Shown here in pieces: positions 1 through 6,908 of a DNA stretch of 64,000 nt. The stretch is from Thiomargarita sp. (lineage in GTDB: Bacteria > Pseudomonadota > Gammaproteobacteria > Beggiatoales > Beggiatoaceae). Location of the stretch: positions 24,755 to 88,754 of the forward strand of contig DZAL01000001.1 in assembly GCA_022729575.1 (NCBI GenBank). The letters run 5' to 3'. Under the pieces are notes generated by a model. That model saw nothing but the letters and a program-made list of their open reading frames with translations, was not told the DNA's origin and searched no databases. How positions within the stretch are numbered: the first letter of the stretch is position 1; every line of letters begins with the position of its first letter. The translations under genes were made by a program, and so were the position numbers.

Positions 1-83
1 TCTCCATATCTCGCCTGCAAGGTGGCCCGATAAGTTTGCAACTGGGTGCGGGCTTACGATAATTTCGCTACCACAATTTCCAT
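1..83 (-). pseudogene. Partial, probably broken small ORF at the window edge
   Basis: Reading leftward from an ATG at 83, the frame gives MEIVVAKLS and then a stop. The same frame continues past the stop with helix-like sequence (ARTQLQTYRATLQARYG) to the window edge. The start region (75-105) matches the start region of the small gene at 1470 over 31 bp with one mismatch, including an AGGAG ribosome site. This suggests a paralogous small gene whose body has diverged or acquired a stop. Function is unknown and the rest lies outside the window. Confidence 0.3.
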
Positions 84-223
84 GAAAATTTCTCCTACTG
101 AGTTTCGAGTAGCACCACGAATTGGTGAACGCAACCATTATTCTAGTTATTTCCTTCACCGTTCGTTGTCTTCTCTAACCTGTTGTGCTAGTTTTTAGCG
201 CCACTGAGAAAATCAATGGTTGG

Positions 224-553
224 TCAACAAGTAGCGATGGAATCAACCGAAGTAAACGTGTAAGGTATAATCTCTTTAGACAAGTTCTCTTGGAGACGGT
301 CTTTCGCCATCTCCAGGTCATAATGAGTTTGTAGGTTCATCCAAACCTCTTCAGAAGTGCCAAAAAATTGTGCCAAGCGGAGTGCTAGGTCAGCCGTGAT
401 GGGTCGTTTGCCACGCACAATTTCGTTAATCTTTCGTGCTGGTACTTTGAGACTGTTAGCCAATTTAGCTTGACTAAGGTGCCTGGGTTTTAAGAAGTCT
501 TCCAGTAACACTTCGCCTGGATGAATGGGAGCAAATTGTTTCTTCATGGTCAC
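224..553 (-). CDS. higA: HigA-family antitoxin, HTH XRE type
   Basis: This 109-residue protein has the HigA/VapI layout: an N-terminal HPGEVLLEDFL motif, then a helix-turn-helix (roughly residues 28-70) with LSQAKLANSLKVP and IVRGKRPITADLALRLAQFFGTSEEVWMN split across the two halves. In the family such proteins bind the operator and neutralise a RelE-fold HigB mRNA interferase. The start is GTG at 553 with a GAGG box 8 nt upstream; ATG at 547 is an alternative. It lies 21 bp downstream of another HTH antitoxin-like gene and no HigB gene is next to it, so it appears to be an orphan or to work with an unlinked toxin. Confidence 0.85.
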   Translation of the reverse strand: MTMKKQFAPIHPGEVLLEDFLKPRHLSQAKLANSLKVPARKINEIVRGKRPITADLALRLAQFFGTSEEVWMNLQTHYDLEMAKDRLQENLSKEIIPYTFTSVDSIATC

Positions 554-574
554 ATTTCCAACCTCTCCAATCCC

Positions 575-853
575 TCACTTTCCTTGAAGAACAATTTCAT
601 TCCGAGTGACTTGGGCCGCTTTTAGCAACGTTTTCAACGTAACGGAAACCAATGGATTGAGGAGTCTATCCAAAGTCGTCGGACTGATTTGTAGTTTGGT
701 GGCCATAGCCGTTTTTGACAACTTTTCCGGTTGCATGAGTTGTTGAATTTGATAGGCCAGCACTCGTTTGATGGCAATTTTTTGACATTCTTCTAAAATT
801 CCCTCCTCGGCGAGGAAATCATCAAATCTTGAACCTAAATATTTGTTGGCCAT
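575..853 (-). CDS. HTH-domain antitoxin-like protein
   Basis: This 92-residue protein has a C-terminal helix-turn-helix (about residues 42-85: KLSKTAMATKLQISPTTLDR, then LLNP and a recognition-like helix). It resembles the XRE-type antitoxins paired with Gp49/RelE-like toxins. An AGGTGGG box precedes the ATG. Normally the toxin gene lies directly upstream, but the upstream DNA (892-1093) holds only a short broken ORF. With the downstream higA-like gene, two antitoxin-type regulators are in tandem without a toxin. Confidence 0.7.
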   Translation of the reverse strand: MANKYLGSRFDDFLAEEGILEECQKIAIKRVLAYQIQQLMQPEKLSKTAMATKLQISPTTLDRLLNPLVSVTLKTLLKAAQVTRNEIVLQGK

Positions 854-891
854 TGTTTGATTCCCACCTGGATAGGTGTTACTGGTTAAAT

Positions 892-1093
892 TTATTTCTT
901 AATCAGAATTTTAATTTCTTCAGGTAGAGGTTGGCCATTAAGGACCACGAAGTTAGGACCGCGAGTAGTACAACGAATTTAGAAATAAACGAATGGAGAA
1001 GCAGGAGTCAATTCGTTTATTTCTAAATTCGTTGTACTCGATATTAAAGTAAACACCATACTCCCACCTCTGTTAGGGCCTGACGAATCATCA
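892..1093 (-). pseudogene. Small ORF interrupted by a palindromic element
   Basis: The frame running leftward through NRGGSMVFTLISSTT is cut by a stop inside the palindrome at 971-1034. If the palindrome and one TA are removed, the frame continues without a stop into RGPNFVVLNGQPLPEEIKIL and ends at 892-894. This looks like one small gene split by the element. Its true start is unclear, because no ATG in frame is close to the preceding gene's stop, and its family was not recognised. Confidence 0.35.
971..1034. mobile_element. 64-bp palindromic element (MITE-like)
   Basis: Two perfect 24-bp inverted arms (971-994 and 1011-1034, starting CAACGAATTTAG) surround a 16-bp loop and are bounded on both sides by TA (969-970, 1035-1036). 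The symmetry runs a few bases past the TA (AGTACAAC...GTTGTACT), so the exact ends are ambiguous. Excision at TA restores an open frame in the host ORF. It encodes no protein. Confidence 0.6.
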
Positions 1094-1470
1094 TTAATAA
1101 GCTGGCTGGCTACGCAGTATCTCAGAAAAATCAGCCAATTGATTAATTTTCTGGTGATATGCTTGTTTACGTCGTTGCCAAATTTCATAAATGCCTTTCC
1201 AACGACTAAAATCCGCACGGGTTTCTTCATAAGTACTGAAGCAGAAATTCTACGGTATTTTCCCTCACCCCCGGCCCCTCTCCCAGAGGGAGAGGGGCGA
1301 AAGAAAATACCAGAAAATTTCTGCTTCAGTACTTACTCATCATAACGGGCGAGCTTACCAGACATCAGTGCGGCGTAAAAATCTTCACTGAGGACAGCAT
1401 ATTTTTCTTCCCACAGGGTCAACCGGCGTTCTAGTAATTTCATGTCAATGACCAATTCATAAATTTCCAT
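1094..1470 (-). pseudogene. 90-residue small conserved-type gene broken by a MITE
   Basis: The gene begins at ATG 1470 with an AGGAG ribosome site and codes for MEIYELVIDMKLLERR onward to ARYDE, where it runs into the element at 1232-1333. Deleting the element plus one TA (104 bp) restores exactly 91 codons (90 residues plus TAA), with the frame continuing YEETRADFSRWKGIYEIWQRRKQ and ending at 1094. The restored protein is charged and helical, consistent with a small antitoxin-like partner, but I cannot name its family. In the present sequence the product is cut at about 45 residues. Confidence 0.65.
1232..1333. mobile_element. 102-bp MITE with TA target duplication
   Basis: The element has terminal inverted repeats AGTACTGAAGCAGAAATT and its complement, and is flanked by TA at 1230-1231 and 1334-1335. 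Its centre is a CCTCACCCCCGGCCCC / GAGAGGGGC stem that resembles a separate repeat family (G) seen at 59.4 kb. TA duplication is typical of IS630/mariner-type transposition, but no such transposase is in the window, so mobility would be in trans. A degraded second copy is at 18097-18167. Confidence 0.75.
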
Positions 1471-1597
1471 GAGAATTTCTCCTACTGAGTTTTAAAAATG
1501 GTGAGTAGTACCCCACCACTTAGCGAATACCACCCATAAATCTTAGTTACTATTCTTGGTATTTGCTAAGTCGAGATACTTGTTTATCAGTAACCAC

Positions 1598-2014
1598 TTA
1601 CGGCACAATCTCAAAATACGAACAATGCCTAGGACGAAATAATTGAAAATCGCGGCGGTCCACCGTCAAAATGCGGCGAATCTTCAAACGTTCGGCCATG
1701 GCGGCAATCACGCAATCCACAAAATCAATTCGACTATCGGCATATTTCTGCAAAATTTCGGCGGCCCTAGCTAAATCTCCTAAAGTAGTTCTTTCAATGG
1801 TCAATTCTCCTGCCACTACCGAATGGAGAAAATCAGTTAAAATGGGATAGCTACGTTCACGCAAAATCATATAAGCTAGTTCAGGTACCACCATATCAGG
1901 TAACAGCGGTTTAGGAGATTCTGCTAGAAAGGCCGTAATACAGGCTTGATGGTATTCATCATCAGCATTTAACAAGGCTACCAAAAAACCAGTGTCTAGC
2001 AAAGCCCTTTTCAT
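1598..2014 (-). CDS. vapC: VapC-like PIN-domain ribonuclease toxin
   Basis: The protein (138 residues) begins MKRALLDTGFLVALLNADD, with the first acidic PIN residue in LLDTGF, and later has E in VPELAY, D in IDFVDCVIAA and D in TVDRRDF. That is the usual PIN metal site. VapC toxins cleave tRNA or other RNA when freed from their antitoxin. A TTG at 2029 would overlap the upstream gene, but the ATG at 2014 has a GGAG box 9 nt away and fits the family, so I chose it. It lies 5 bp after the antitoxin gene. Confidence 0.85.
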   Translation of the reverse strand: MKRALLDTGFLVALLNADDEYHQACITAFLAESPKPLLPDMVVPELAYMILRERSYPILTDFLHSVVAGELTIERTTLGDLARAAEILQKYADSRIDFVDCVIAAMAERLKIRRILTVDRRDFQLFRPRHCSYFEIVP

Positions 2015-2019
2015 ACCGG

Positions 2020-2301
2020 TTAACTCCAATGGCGGTCACGCCCCATCTCTTCCGCTAAAATCTCTTCCACTTGCGTGGACAAATTTCGTTTACCGCTATG
2101 CCAAATGCCCAGAAAAGAATATCGGTTTGACGAGGTAGCTTGGTCGACAGGTGCAGTAGAATTTGACGTGGTTGGGAAAGACTGTAAACGTTGTCGCAAC
2201 GTGTCTTTGATAACAGATTCTACTGTCGTCCTTTGGAGTTGTGCGATTTGCTCTAAAGCCACGAGTAGTTCGTCTTCGGCTTCAATAGTGAGGGTGGTCA
2301 T
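2020..2301 (-). CDS. vapB: VapB-like antitoxin (ribbon-helix-helix-like)
   Basis: This 93-residue protein opens with MTTLTIEAEDELLVALEQIA and IKDTLRQRLQSF, a strand-helix-helix pattern typical of RHH antitoxins. It continues with a flexible S/T-rich linker and a C-terminal tail (SFLGIWHSGKRNLSTQVEEI) of the kind that wraps a PIN toxin. Position directly upstream of the PIN gene supports a VapBC pair; the family assignment rests on pattern and context. Confidence 0.7.
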   Translation of the reverse strand: MTTLTIEAEDELLVALEQIAQLQRTTVESVIKDTLRQRLQSFPTTSNSTAPVDQATSSNRYSFLGIWHSGKRNLSTQVEEILAEEMGRDRHWS

Positions 2302-2406
2302 AGTAAGTTTAGCTTCCTAAATGAATAGTTATCTAGTGTAGAGATTTTTGATAGGATTAATTTTTCCATGAAGTTATCACCTTGTTTCATCGGGCAACAC
2401 GTTTGT

Positions 2407-2811
2407 TTACGTCGTTGCCAACTTTTTCATATCAATGTATTTCACAGGGACCAAGCGATGTCCTAACATATCTACAGCGACTTGGGCCTGTTCCAAAATG
2501 ACATATCCCAGTAGCGGCTCATAGTTTTCACCAGGTTGTTGTTCCATGTCCACGAAAATGACTTCATTGGAAACTGGGCGAAATCCATCAATTTTGATTT
2601 CAACCGGCCAGCAGGCTTCTCCTTTCACCACCTCGTGATTAGCCAGTAAGAGTTCTACTACTTCAGAACGTTTGAAATGACCCAATTTCTCTTTCCAAGA
2701 GTTAGGTAGAATTAACGCCCCTGCACCTGTGTCAACTAACATCCCACATTGAATGAATTTATCTTCCTCAAAAAGGTTCGTGATTTTCACTTGTGCTATA
2801 ATTCGTCCCAT
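2407..2811 (-). CDS. Retropepsin-like aspartic protease family protein
   Basis: This 134-residue protein contains one DTGA active-site motif (MLVDTGAGALILP, about residues 24-37) followed by a strand-rich body and EPLLGYVILEQAQVAVD near the end. That matches the small single-domain clan AA (retroviral-type) aspartic proteases of bacteria, which act as dimers. Its substrate is unknown. It follows the antitoxin-like gene at 2826 by 14 bp, so the two may be a cassette in which the protease-fold protein is the active partner. Confidence 0.7.
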   Translation of the reverse strand: MGRIIAQVKITNLFEEDKFIQCGMLVDTGAGALILPNSWKEKLGHFKRSEVVELLLANHEVVKGEACWPVEIKIDGFRPVSNEVIFVDMEQQPGENYEPLLGYVILEQAQVAVDMLGHRLVPVKYIDMKKLATT

Positions 2812-2825
2812 CTGATTTTCCCATT

Positions 2826-3110
2826 TTAAATTAAGTTGCTATTATCGGTCAGTTTAAAACCACATCTTTGCCAAATCCAATAGCTCCCCCTCAATTGACG
2901 AACATAAGAATCGACATCTTGACTCTCTTCATGGTCCCGCCAAATCCCAAATAAAGGAGTATGGGCAGTCTCAAGTTCCAGTGTATTTGACGATGGCGTG
3001 AATCGTTCCGGGACAATCATCATCGAAAAAGTATCTCCTGCTGGTAATTGCTTCGCCCACTCCATTGGCAACTCATTGCGGGTAAGATGCTCCAAAATTA
3101 AGTGAGACAT
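2826..3110 (-). CDS. Small antitoxin-like protein upstream of the protease gene
   Basis: This 94-residue protein has the segment TPLFGIWRDHEESQDVDSYV followed by RQLRGSYW, a pattern often seen in the C-terminal tail of small bacterial antitoxins (PLFGMW..RED...VEAYVRQLR). The N-terminal half (ILEHLTRNELPMEWAKQL) could be a short DNA-binding or dimerisation unit. The assignment as an antitoxin is inference from this pattern and from pairing with the following gene. Confidence 0.5.
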   Translation of the reverse strand: MSHLILEHLTRNELPMEWAKQLPAGDTFSMMIVPERFTPSSNTLELETAHTPLFGIWRDHEESQDVDSYVRQLRGSYWIWQRCGFKLTDNSNLI

Positions 3111-3164
3111 TGTTTAGATTCTTCAAAAATTTATATAAGGTGTAACGATAACTAAAATGATGAC

Positions 3165-3674
3165 TCAATCCTGTTTATCTTTTTCCGTTGCTTCAGAAGC
3201 CGGTAGCGGCCCCACTCGTCCACTAAAATCAATATATTCACTTTTGCCTACTTGTACTTTTTCAATATGATGTATAACAATGTTGACATTTGAAATGCTA
3301 AGTGCGGCTACAAGAGGAGGATATGATGATGAAAATTGATGAACTTGAGAAGAATCTTTTATTTTTCTATACCCGGCCTTTCCCAACCACTCGCGAAAAT
3401 TTCGCCAGTTACCAATTCCCTCATCGACCTTACCCACCACCTCTTCCAAATAGGGATACAAAGTTTTAGCTAAATCTACATACACCCCCTTCGGTTTTTT
3501 ATGCAGGATTTTAGCAATTTTGCTCGGACTATAACCACAAAGCAAACCGCGCAAATGAAGTTTTTCCATAGGACTGAGTGGTCTGCGTTTGGCTTTAGCG
3601 AGGTCTTGATAGAGACGGTCTAGGTCCCAGTCAGTTTCGGCGCGAGTGAATTGGGTGTCAAGGTTTTCGAGCAT
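3165..3674 (-). CDS. HTH protein like the N-terminal domain of vWA-MoxR-associated proteins
   Basis: Residues about 15-105 (DWDLDRLYQDLAKAKRRPLS, LRGLLCGYSPSKIAKILHKK, then VYVDLAKTLYPYLEE and FREWLGKAGYRK) match the helix-turn-helix domain found at the N-terminus of many cyanobacterial and Thiotrichales effector or signalling proteins, including those linked to vWA, MoxR, CHAT or caspase modules. The C-terminal 65 residues (NVNIVIHHIEKVQVGKSEYI onward) are strand-rich and unrecognised. It is divergent from the caspase-like gene unit starting at 4015 and shares the repeat-bearing intergenic region with it, so it is a candidate regulator of that unit. That link is inference. Confidence 0.55.
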   Translation of the reverse strand: MLENLDTQFTRAETDWDLDRLYQDLAKAKRRPLSPMEKLHLRGLLCGYSPSKIAKILHKKPKGVYVDLAKTLYPYLEEVVGKVDEGIGNWRNFREWLGKAGYRKIKDSSQVHQFSSSYPPLVAALSISNVNIVIHHIEKVQVGKSEYIDFSGRVGPLPASEATEKDKQD

Positions 3675-3686
3675 GAGTTATAAAGT

Positions 3687-3876
3687 TTCCTAGTCAAATC
3701 CTAGTGTAAAGTCGCTAGTGGGGGATAGTGGATTGTTAATTTCTTCTAGTTTAATCTGGGTGTGTAGTGGTTGTCAAGGCTTTCGATTAATACTACATTA
3801 ATTGGTATTAATGAAGGCCAGAATTAAGGGTTCCTAGTCAAATGCTAGTGTAAAGTCGCTAGTGGGGGATAGTGGA
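3687..3876. repeat. 46-bp direct repeat pair in a divergent promoter region
   Basis: Copies at 3687-3732 and 3831-3876 (starting TTCCTAGTCAAAT, containing GTGTAAAGTCGCTAGTGGGG) differ at one base and are 144 bp apart. The first copy lies 13 bp upstream of the start of the HTH gene on the minus strand, and both lie upstream of the unit at 4015. They could be operators or a partial duplication of one promoter. The remaining sequence to 4014 is AT-rich. Confidence 0.8.
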
Positions 3877-4014
3877 CTAATTGAAATTACACACTTTATA
3901 ATTGGGATTACGCTAAATTTAAATGTAAATGGGGATTATACTGCATTAAAAAATGCAAGTCAATCCGCCTGAGTATAGTTTAAGCGTTACTTTTACCATT
4001 CTAGGAGAAAATCA

Positions 4015-4806
4015 ATGCGAAGTAAACACTTCTTTTTAACTTTAGGCATGTCGTTATTCCTCATGTCTGCATGTAGTGCCCAATCGCTTAACCGTGATGA
4101 AGGCACATCCTCTTCTAATACTACGTCGCCACCACCGTTGATCAATCAACCATCGTCGGCAAACAAACCCTTACCACCAACACCTGATCCCTTGCCACCC
4201 GAAAACGAGAAAACTGCACCAGACCCGAAAGTAGAAAAATCAACCCCTCACGCGCCAATAGGGGAAGTTGCACCACGTCCACCTATTGGCGGAGAAGAAA
4301 CTCAACCTGCGAATCAAAAGCAACCCTGGCCTCAACCTTGTGACGGAATGGCTACTGATGCCGTGTCCCCCAGTGTTCAGAAGTTCCTCACTTGTGAAGT
4401 GATTCAAATATTGGCAAAACCTGACCGCGTACAAAGTTTTAAGGTTAAACCCGACCCCGATCCTTCTGTTCCAGAAGATCAGAGATTAGGAAATTATCCG
4501 ATAGAATCCAACGGTGAGGGGGCTAAACCAAGTGCTGAACAGCTAAAGAAACTTCAATCCCTAATTTTTTCTGAAGGGAGTTATGTCTTTGGCGCGGAAA
4601 AGCGCTGCCGATTCCGTCCAGAAATGGGGTTGCATTTTGTTAAGGGACGGGAAGCGGTAGATGTGTTGTTCTCTTTTGAATGTGATTTATGGTTGTTTAT
4701 CCACAAGGGCGAGGAAAAACTGGAAGATTTCGACCCAGTGCATAAGGAATTGACGCAACTGCGCAAATCTTTATTCTCTGCGGGTGATACACCCACTCAA
4801 AATTAA
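4015..4806 (+). CDS. Proline-rich lipoprotein of the caspase gene unit
   Basis: This 263-residue protein has a signal peptide ending in the lipobox LMSAC (Cys20), then a long S/T/P-rich linker (residues about 30-105) and a C-terminal domain from about 106. The C-terminal domain has CRFRPEMGLHFVKGREAVDV and FSFECDLWLFIHKGE, with paired Cys. I recognise it as a recurring small bacterial domain but cannot name it. An AGGAG box precedes the ATG. It is the first gene of a five-gene same-strand run with gaps of 28-88 bp and is probably membrane anchored. Confidence 0.8.
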   Translation: MRSKHFFLTLGMSLFLMSACSAQSLNRDEGTSSSNTTSPPPLINQPSSANKPLPPTPDPLPPENEKTAPDPKVEKSTPHAPIGEVAPRPPIGGEETQPANQKQPWPQPCDGMATDAVSPSVQKFLTCEVIQILAKPDRVQSFKVKPDPDPSVPEDQRLGNYPIESNGEGAKPSAEQLKKLQSLIFSEGSYVFGAEKRCRFRPEMGLHFVKGREAVDVLFSFECDLWLFIHKGEEKLEDFDPVHKELTQLRKSLFSAGDTPTQN

Positions 4807-4834
4807 CGTCATCAACTGTTAAGAGGTAATTATT

Positions 4835-5824
4835 ATGTGTCTTCCGACAAGAAAGGGTAGCCTTTTCTGGCTACTGGTATTGGTAGGGATGGTTGCTTTC
4901 CCTACTTTCTCTCTAGCTGCTACGCTTCACGCCATCATCGTTAGTGATACCAATGATGAGAGTGTTGGTGCAAGTGTCCAAATAGACCAGAGAAGGTTGC
5001 AAGGCTTGGTGAAAAGCATCTCTGAATATACAAAAATGGCCTTAATCCCTCATTATATCAGTGGTAATCAATTGAACCGTGCTAACGTAGAACGGGCAAT
5101 CAACAGTGTCTCTGATGTGAGTTCAGATGATGTGGTTTTCTTCTTCTGGAGTGGTCACGGATTCAATGATGAGAAGTCAAACTCAAAATATCCAACAGTG
5201 TATCTTAGTGATTGGCAAAATACACTGGGATTAGAATCAGTTGCAAACATGCTTAAACAGAAAAAACCACGTTTGTTGATTGTCATTGGGGACACTTGTA
5301 ACAAGCCGATGGGAGGTTCCAGAGGAGAGGAAATAACGAGAGGCGAAAAGGACGAAAACTACAAGACGCTTTTCTTAAGCTATCGGGGCACCATTCTGGC
5401 GTCCAGTTCCATAAAGGGGCAATATTCGTATGGAAACAACCAATCGGGTGGGCTTTACACCAATGCCTTTCTAAGCAGTTTAAGCAAAGAATTGGCTTCC
5501 AGTGGCACACCAAGTTGGAAAACACTGATGGACCGTGCTAACACACCTATTAACGTAGGATCTGGTGTAATTCAACAGCCCCAATTTGACGTAATTGATG
5601 GTGCTGGAACAACTGATGATAGTGGAACAACTGGTGGTCATAACGATTGTAAAGTAGCAGGAAATCAATGTGCTGCCCCACCATCACCAAAGCCTGAACC
5701 ACCAAAGCCACCAGATAACGGCATCTGTGTAAAAGACTCCTACTACAAGGAAAAAGCAACAAAACAAGAGTGTTGCCGAACGGAGAGTGGAGAAAAAAAG
5801 TGTTGGGCTGATTGGGAGTCCTAA
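4835..5824 (+). CDS. Secreted caspase-like (C14) protein, copy 1
   Basis: A signal peptide (residues 1-28) precedes a caspase p20-like domain (about 30-245). The catalytic pair is visible: His108 in FFWSGHG and Cys155 in IGDTCN. A Gly/Thr linker and a proline run (PPSPKPEPPKPPD) then lead to a C-terminal Cys-rich segment (Cys residues in CVKDSYYKE, QECCRTE and KKCW), probably disulphide-bonded in the periplasm or outside. Bacterial caspase homologues are usually intracellular signalling or defence proteases; the signal peptide here points to export. It shares its layout with the next gene, from which it probably arose by duplication. Confidence 0.85.
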   Translation: MCLPTRKGSLFWLLVLVGMVAFPTFSLAATLHAIIVSDTNDESVGASVQIDQRRLQGLVKSISEYTKMALIPHYISGNQLNRANVERAINSVSDVSSDDVVFFFWSGHGFNDEKSNSKYPTVYLSDWQNTLGLESVANMLKQKKPRLLIVIGDTCNKPMGGSRGEEITRGEKDENYKTLFLSYRGTILASSSIKGQYSYGNNQSGGLYTNAFLSSLSKELASSGTPSWKTLMDRANTPINVGSGVIQQPQFDVIDGAGTTDDSGTTGGHNDCKVAGNQCAAPPSPKPEPPKPPDNGICVKDSYYKEKATKQECCRTESGEKKCWADWES

Positions 5825-5850
5825 GTAACCAGGATTAGGAACTACGAAGG

Positions 5851-5883
5851 AGGGGGAATGTGTTCTGTAGATTCCCCCTTTTT
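5851..5883 (+). terminator. Hairpin with short T-run between the two caspase-like genes
   Basis: AGGGGGAAT (5851-5859) pairs with ATTCCCCCT (5871-5879) and is followed by TTTT. It would act as a partial terminator or a processing/stability element between the two caspase-like genes, and so could set their relative expression. Confidence 0.6.
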
Positions 5884-5912
5884 CCAGAATAGACTGAAGA
5901 GGATAAACACCA

Positions 5913-6881
5913 ATGTTTCGAAAAATGGCTTTTCTGTTCGTAACTTGCTCATTACTATGGGTGATTGTACCTTCACCGATGGCCGATACACTTCATGCTG
6001 TCGTCGTCGCAAATACAAATGATTGGCAAACTGGCGCGAGTTTCCGCAAAGATTTAAGCAGGATAAAGGAATTGGCTGGCACTATCTCGTCACACACGCA
6101 ATTGACACTAAGATTCTACGAAATCTCAGGTAATCATCTGACTCGTAATAAAGTCACTTCTACCTTAGAAAAACTCCCGATAGAATCAAACGATGTAGTC
6201 ATTTTTCATTATGCAGGTCACGGTGGACGTGCTTCAAATAAATCAAGTCCTTGGCCATCTATGGACATCGATGGTGGTGCTTTAGACCTAGACTGGGTTA
6301 AATCCACGCTAGAAGACAAGAAACCACGATTTCTTATCATTTTAGCAGACACCTGTAATAATTTTGATGATTCCCTTAGCCCCGTTTGGAGTAGAGGAGG
6401 TAGTTCAAGCGGAGGCACCTCCTCATCTGAAAGTTATCGCCAACTATTTTTAAATTATCGAGGTCATGTTTTTGCCTTTGGCTCCAAACCAGGGCAGTCT
6501 TCCTGGGGTAATTCTGAACATGGTGGCTTCTTCACAGATGCCTTTATAAAAAATCTAAACAATGAATTGGCTTCATCTAATCCCAATTGGCATTCTATTA
6601 TGAAACGCACTGAAGCCCCAATTGAAGTTGGTGGTAAAGTGCAAAATCCTCAATCTAAGGTGGACATCACTCCTGTACACGCAGGTATTGTTGAACCCAT
6701 TCCAGACCAATGTTATTACTTCTACAAACCCAATGGCGTTCTTTGCTGTCGCAATTCCAGTAGAACGACGTGTGATGATGAACAATCTCAACAAGAGGAT
6801 GCGTGTCTGGAAGGAGGATTGTTTATGAAGCCAGGTGGTATTACGTGTTGTCGGCGACCGACTGGAATCACCTGCAACTAA
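5913..6881 (+). CDS. Secreted caspase-like (C14) protein, copy 2
   Basis: This 322-residue protein has a signal peptide (1-24) and a caspase-type domain with His103 in HYAGHGG and Cys148 in ADTCNN. The C-terminal tail holds two Cys-rich motifs of similar form (CYYFYKPNGVLCC and LFMKPGGITCCRRPTGITC). Both end in a CC pair followed by a later Cys, like the CECC tail of the first copy. Shared order of domains and segments such as TLHA and TNDW/TNDE, ISGN and ELASS indicate an ancient duplication. Both active-site residues are kept in both copies, so both may be active. Confidence 0.85.
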   Translation: MFRKMAFLFVTCSLLWVIVPSPMADTLHAVVVANTNDWQTGASFRKDLSRIKELAGTISSHTQLTLRFYEISGNHLTRNKVTSTLEKLPIESNDVVIFHYAGHGGRASNKSSPWPSMDIDGGALDLDWVKSTLEDKKPRFLIILADTCNNFDDSLSPVWSRGGSSSGGTSSSESYRQLFLNYRGHVFAFGSKPGQSSWGNSEHGGFFTDAFIKNLNNELASSNPNWHSIMKRTEAPIEVGGKVQNPQSKVDITPVHAGIVEPIPDQCYYFYKPNGVLCCRNSSRTTCDDEQSQQEDACLEGGLFMKPGGITCCRRPTGITCN

Positions 6882-6908
6882 CAGCTCTTTTGAGAAGGAA
6901 TATTCATT

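Noticed and set aside
1232-1333. Intrinsic terminator interpretation of the palindrome
   Set aside because: It lacks a T-run, is flanked by a TA duplication, and its removal restores an intact gene, so a MITE explains it better.
1165-2420. 18-bp identity TTGTTTACGTCGTTGCCA at 1165-1182 and 2403-2420
   Set aside because: It is coding in two unrelated genes (WQRRKQ and the end KLATT). It may be a trace of recombination, but a single short match is too weak to build on.
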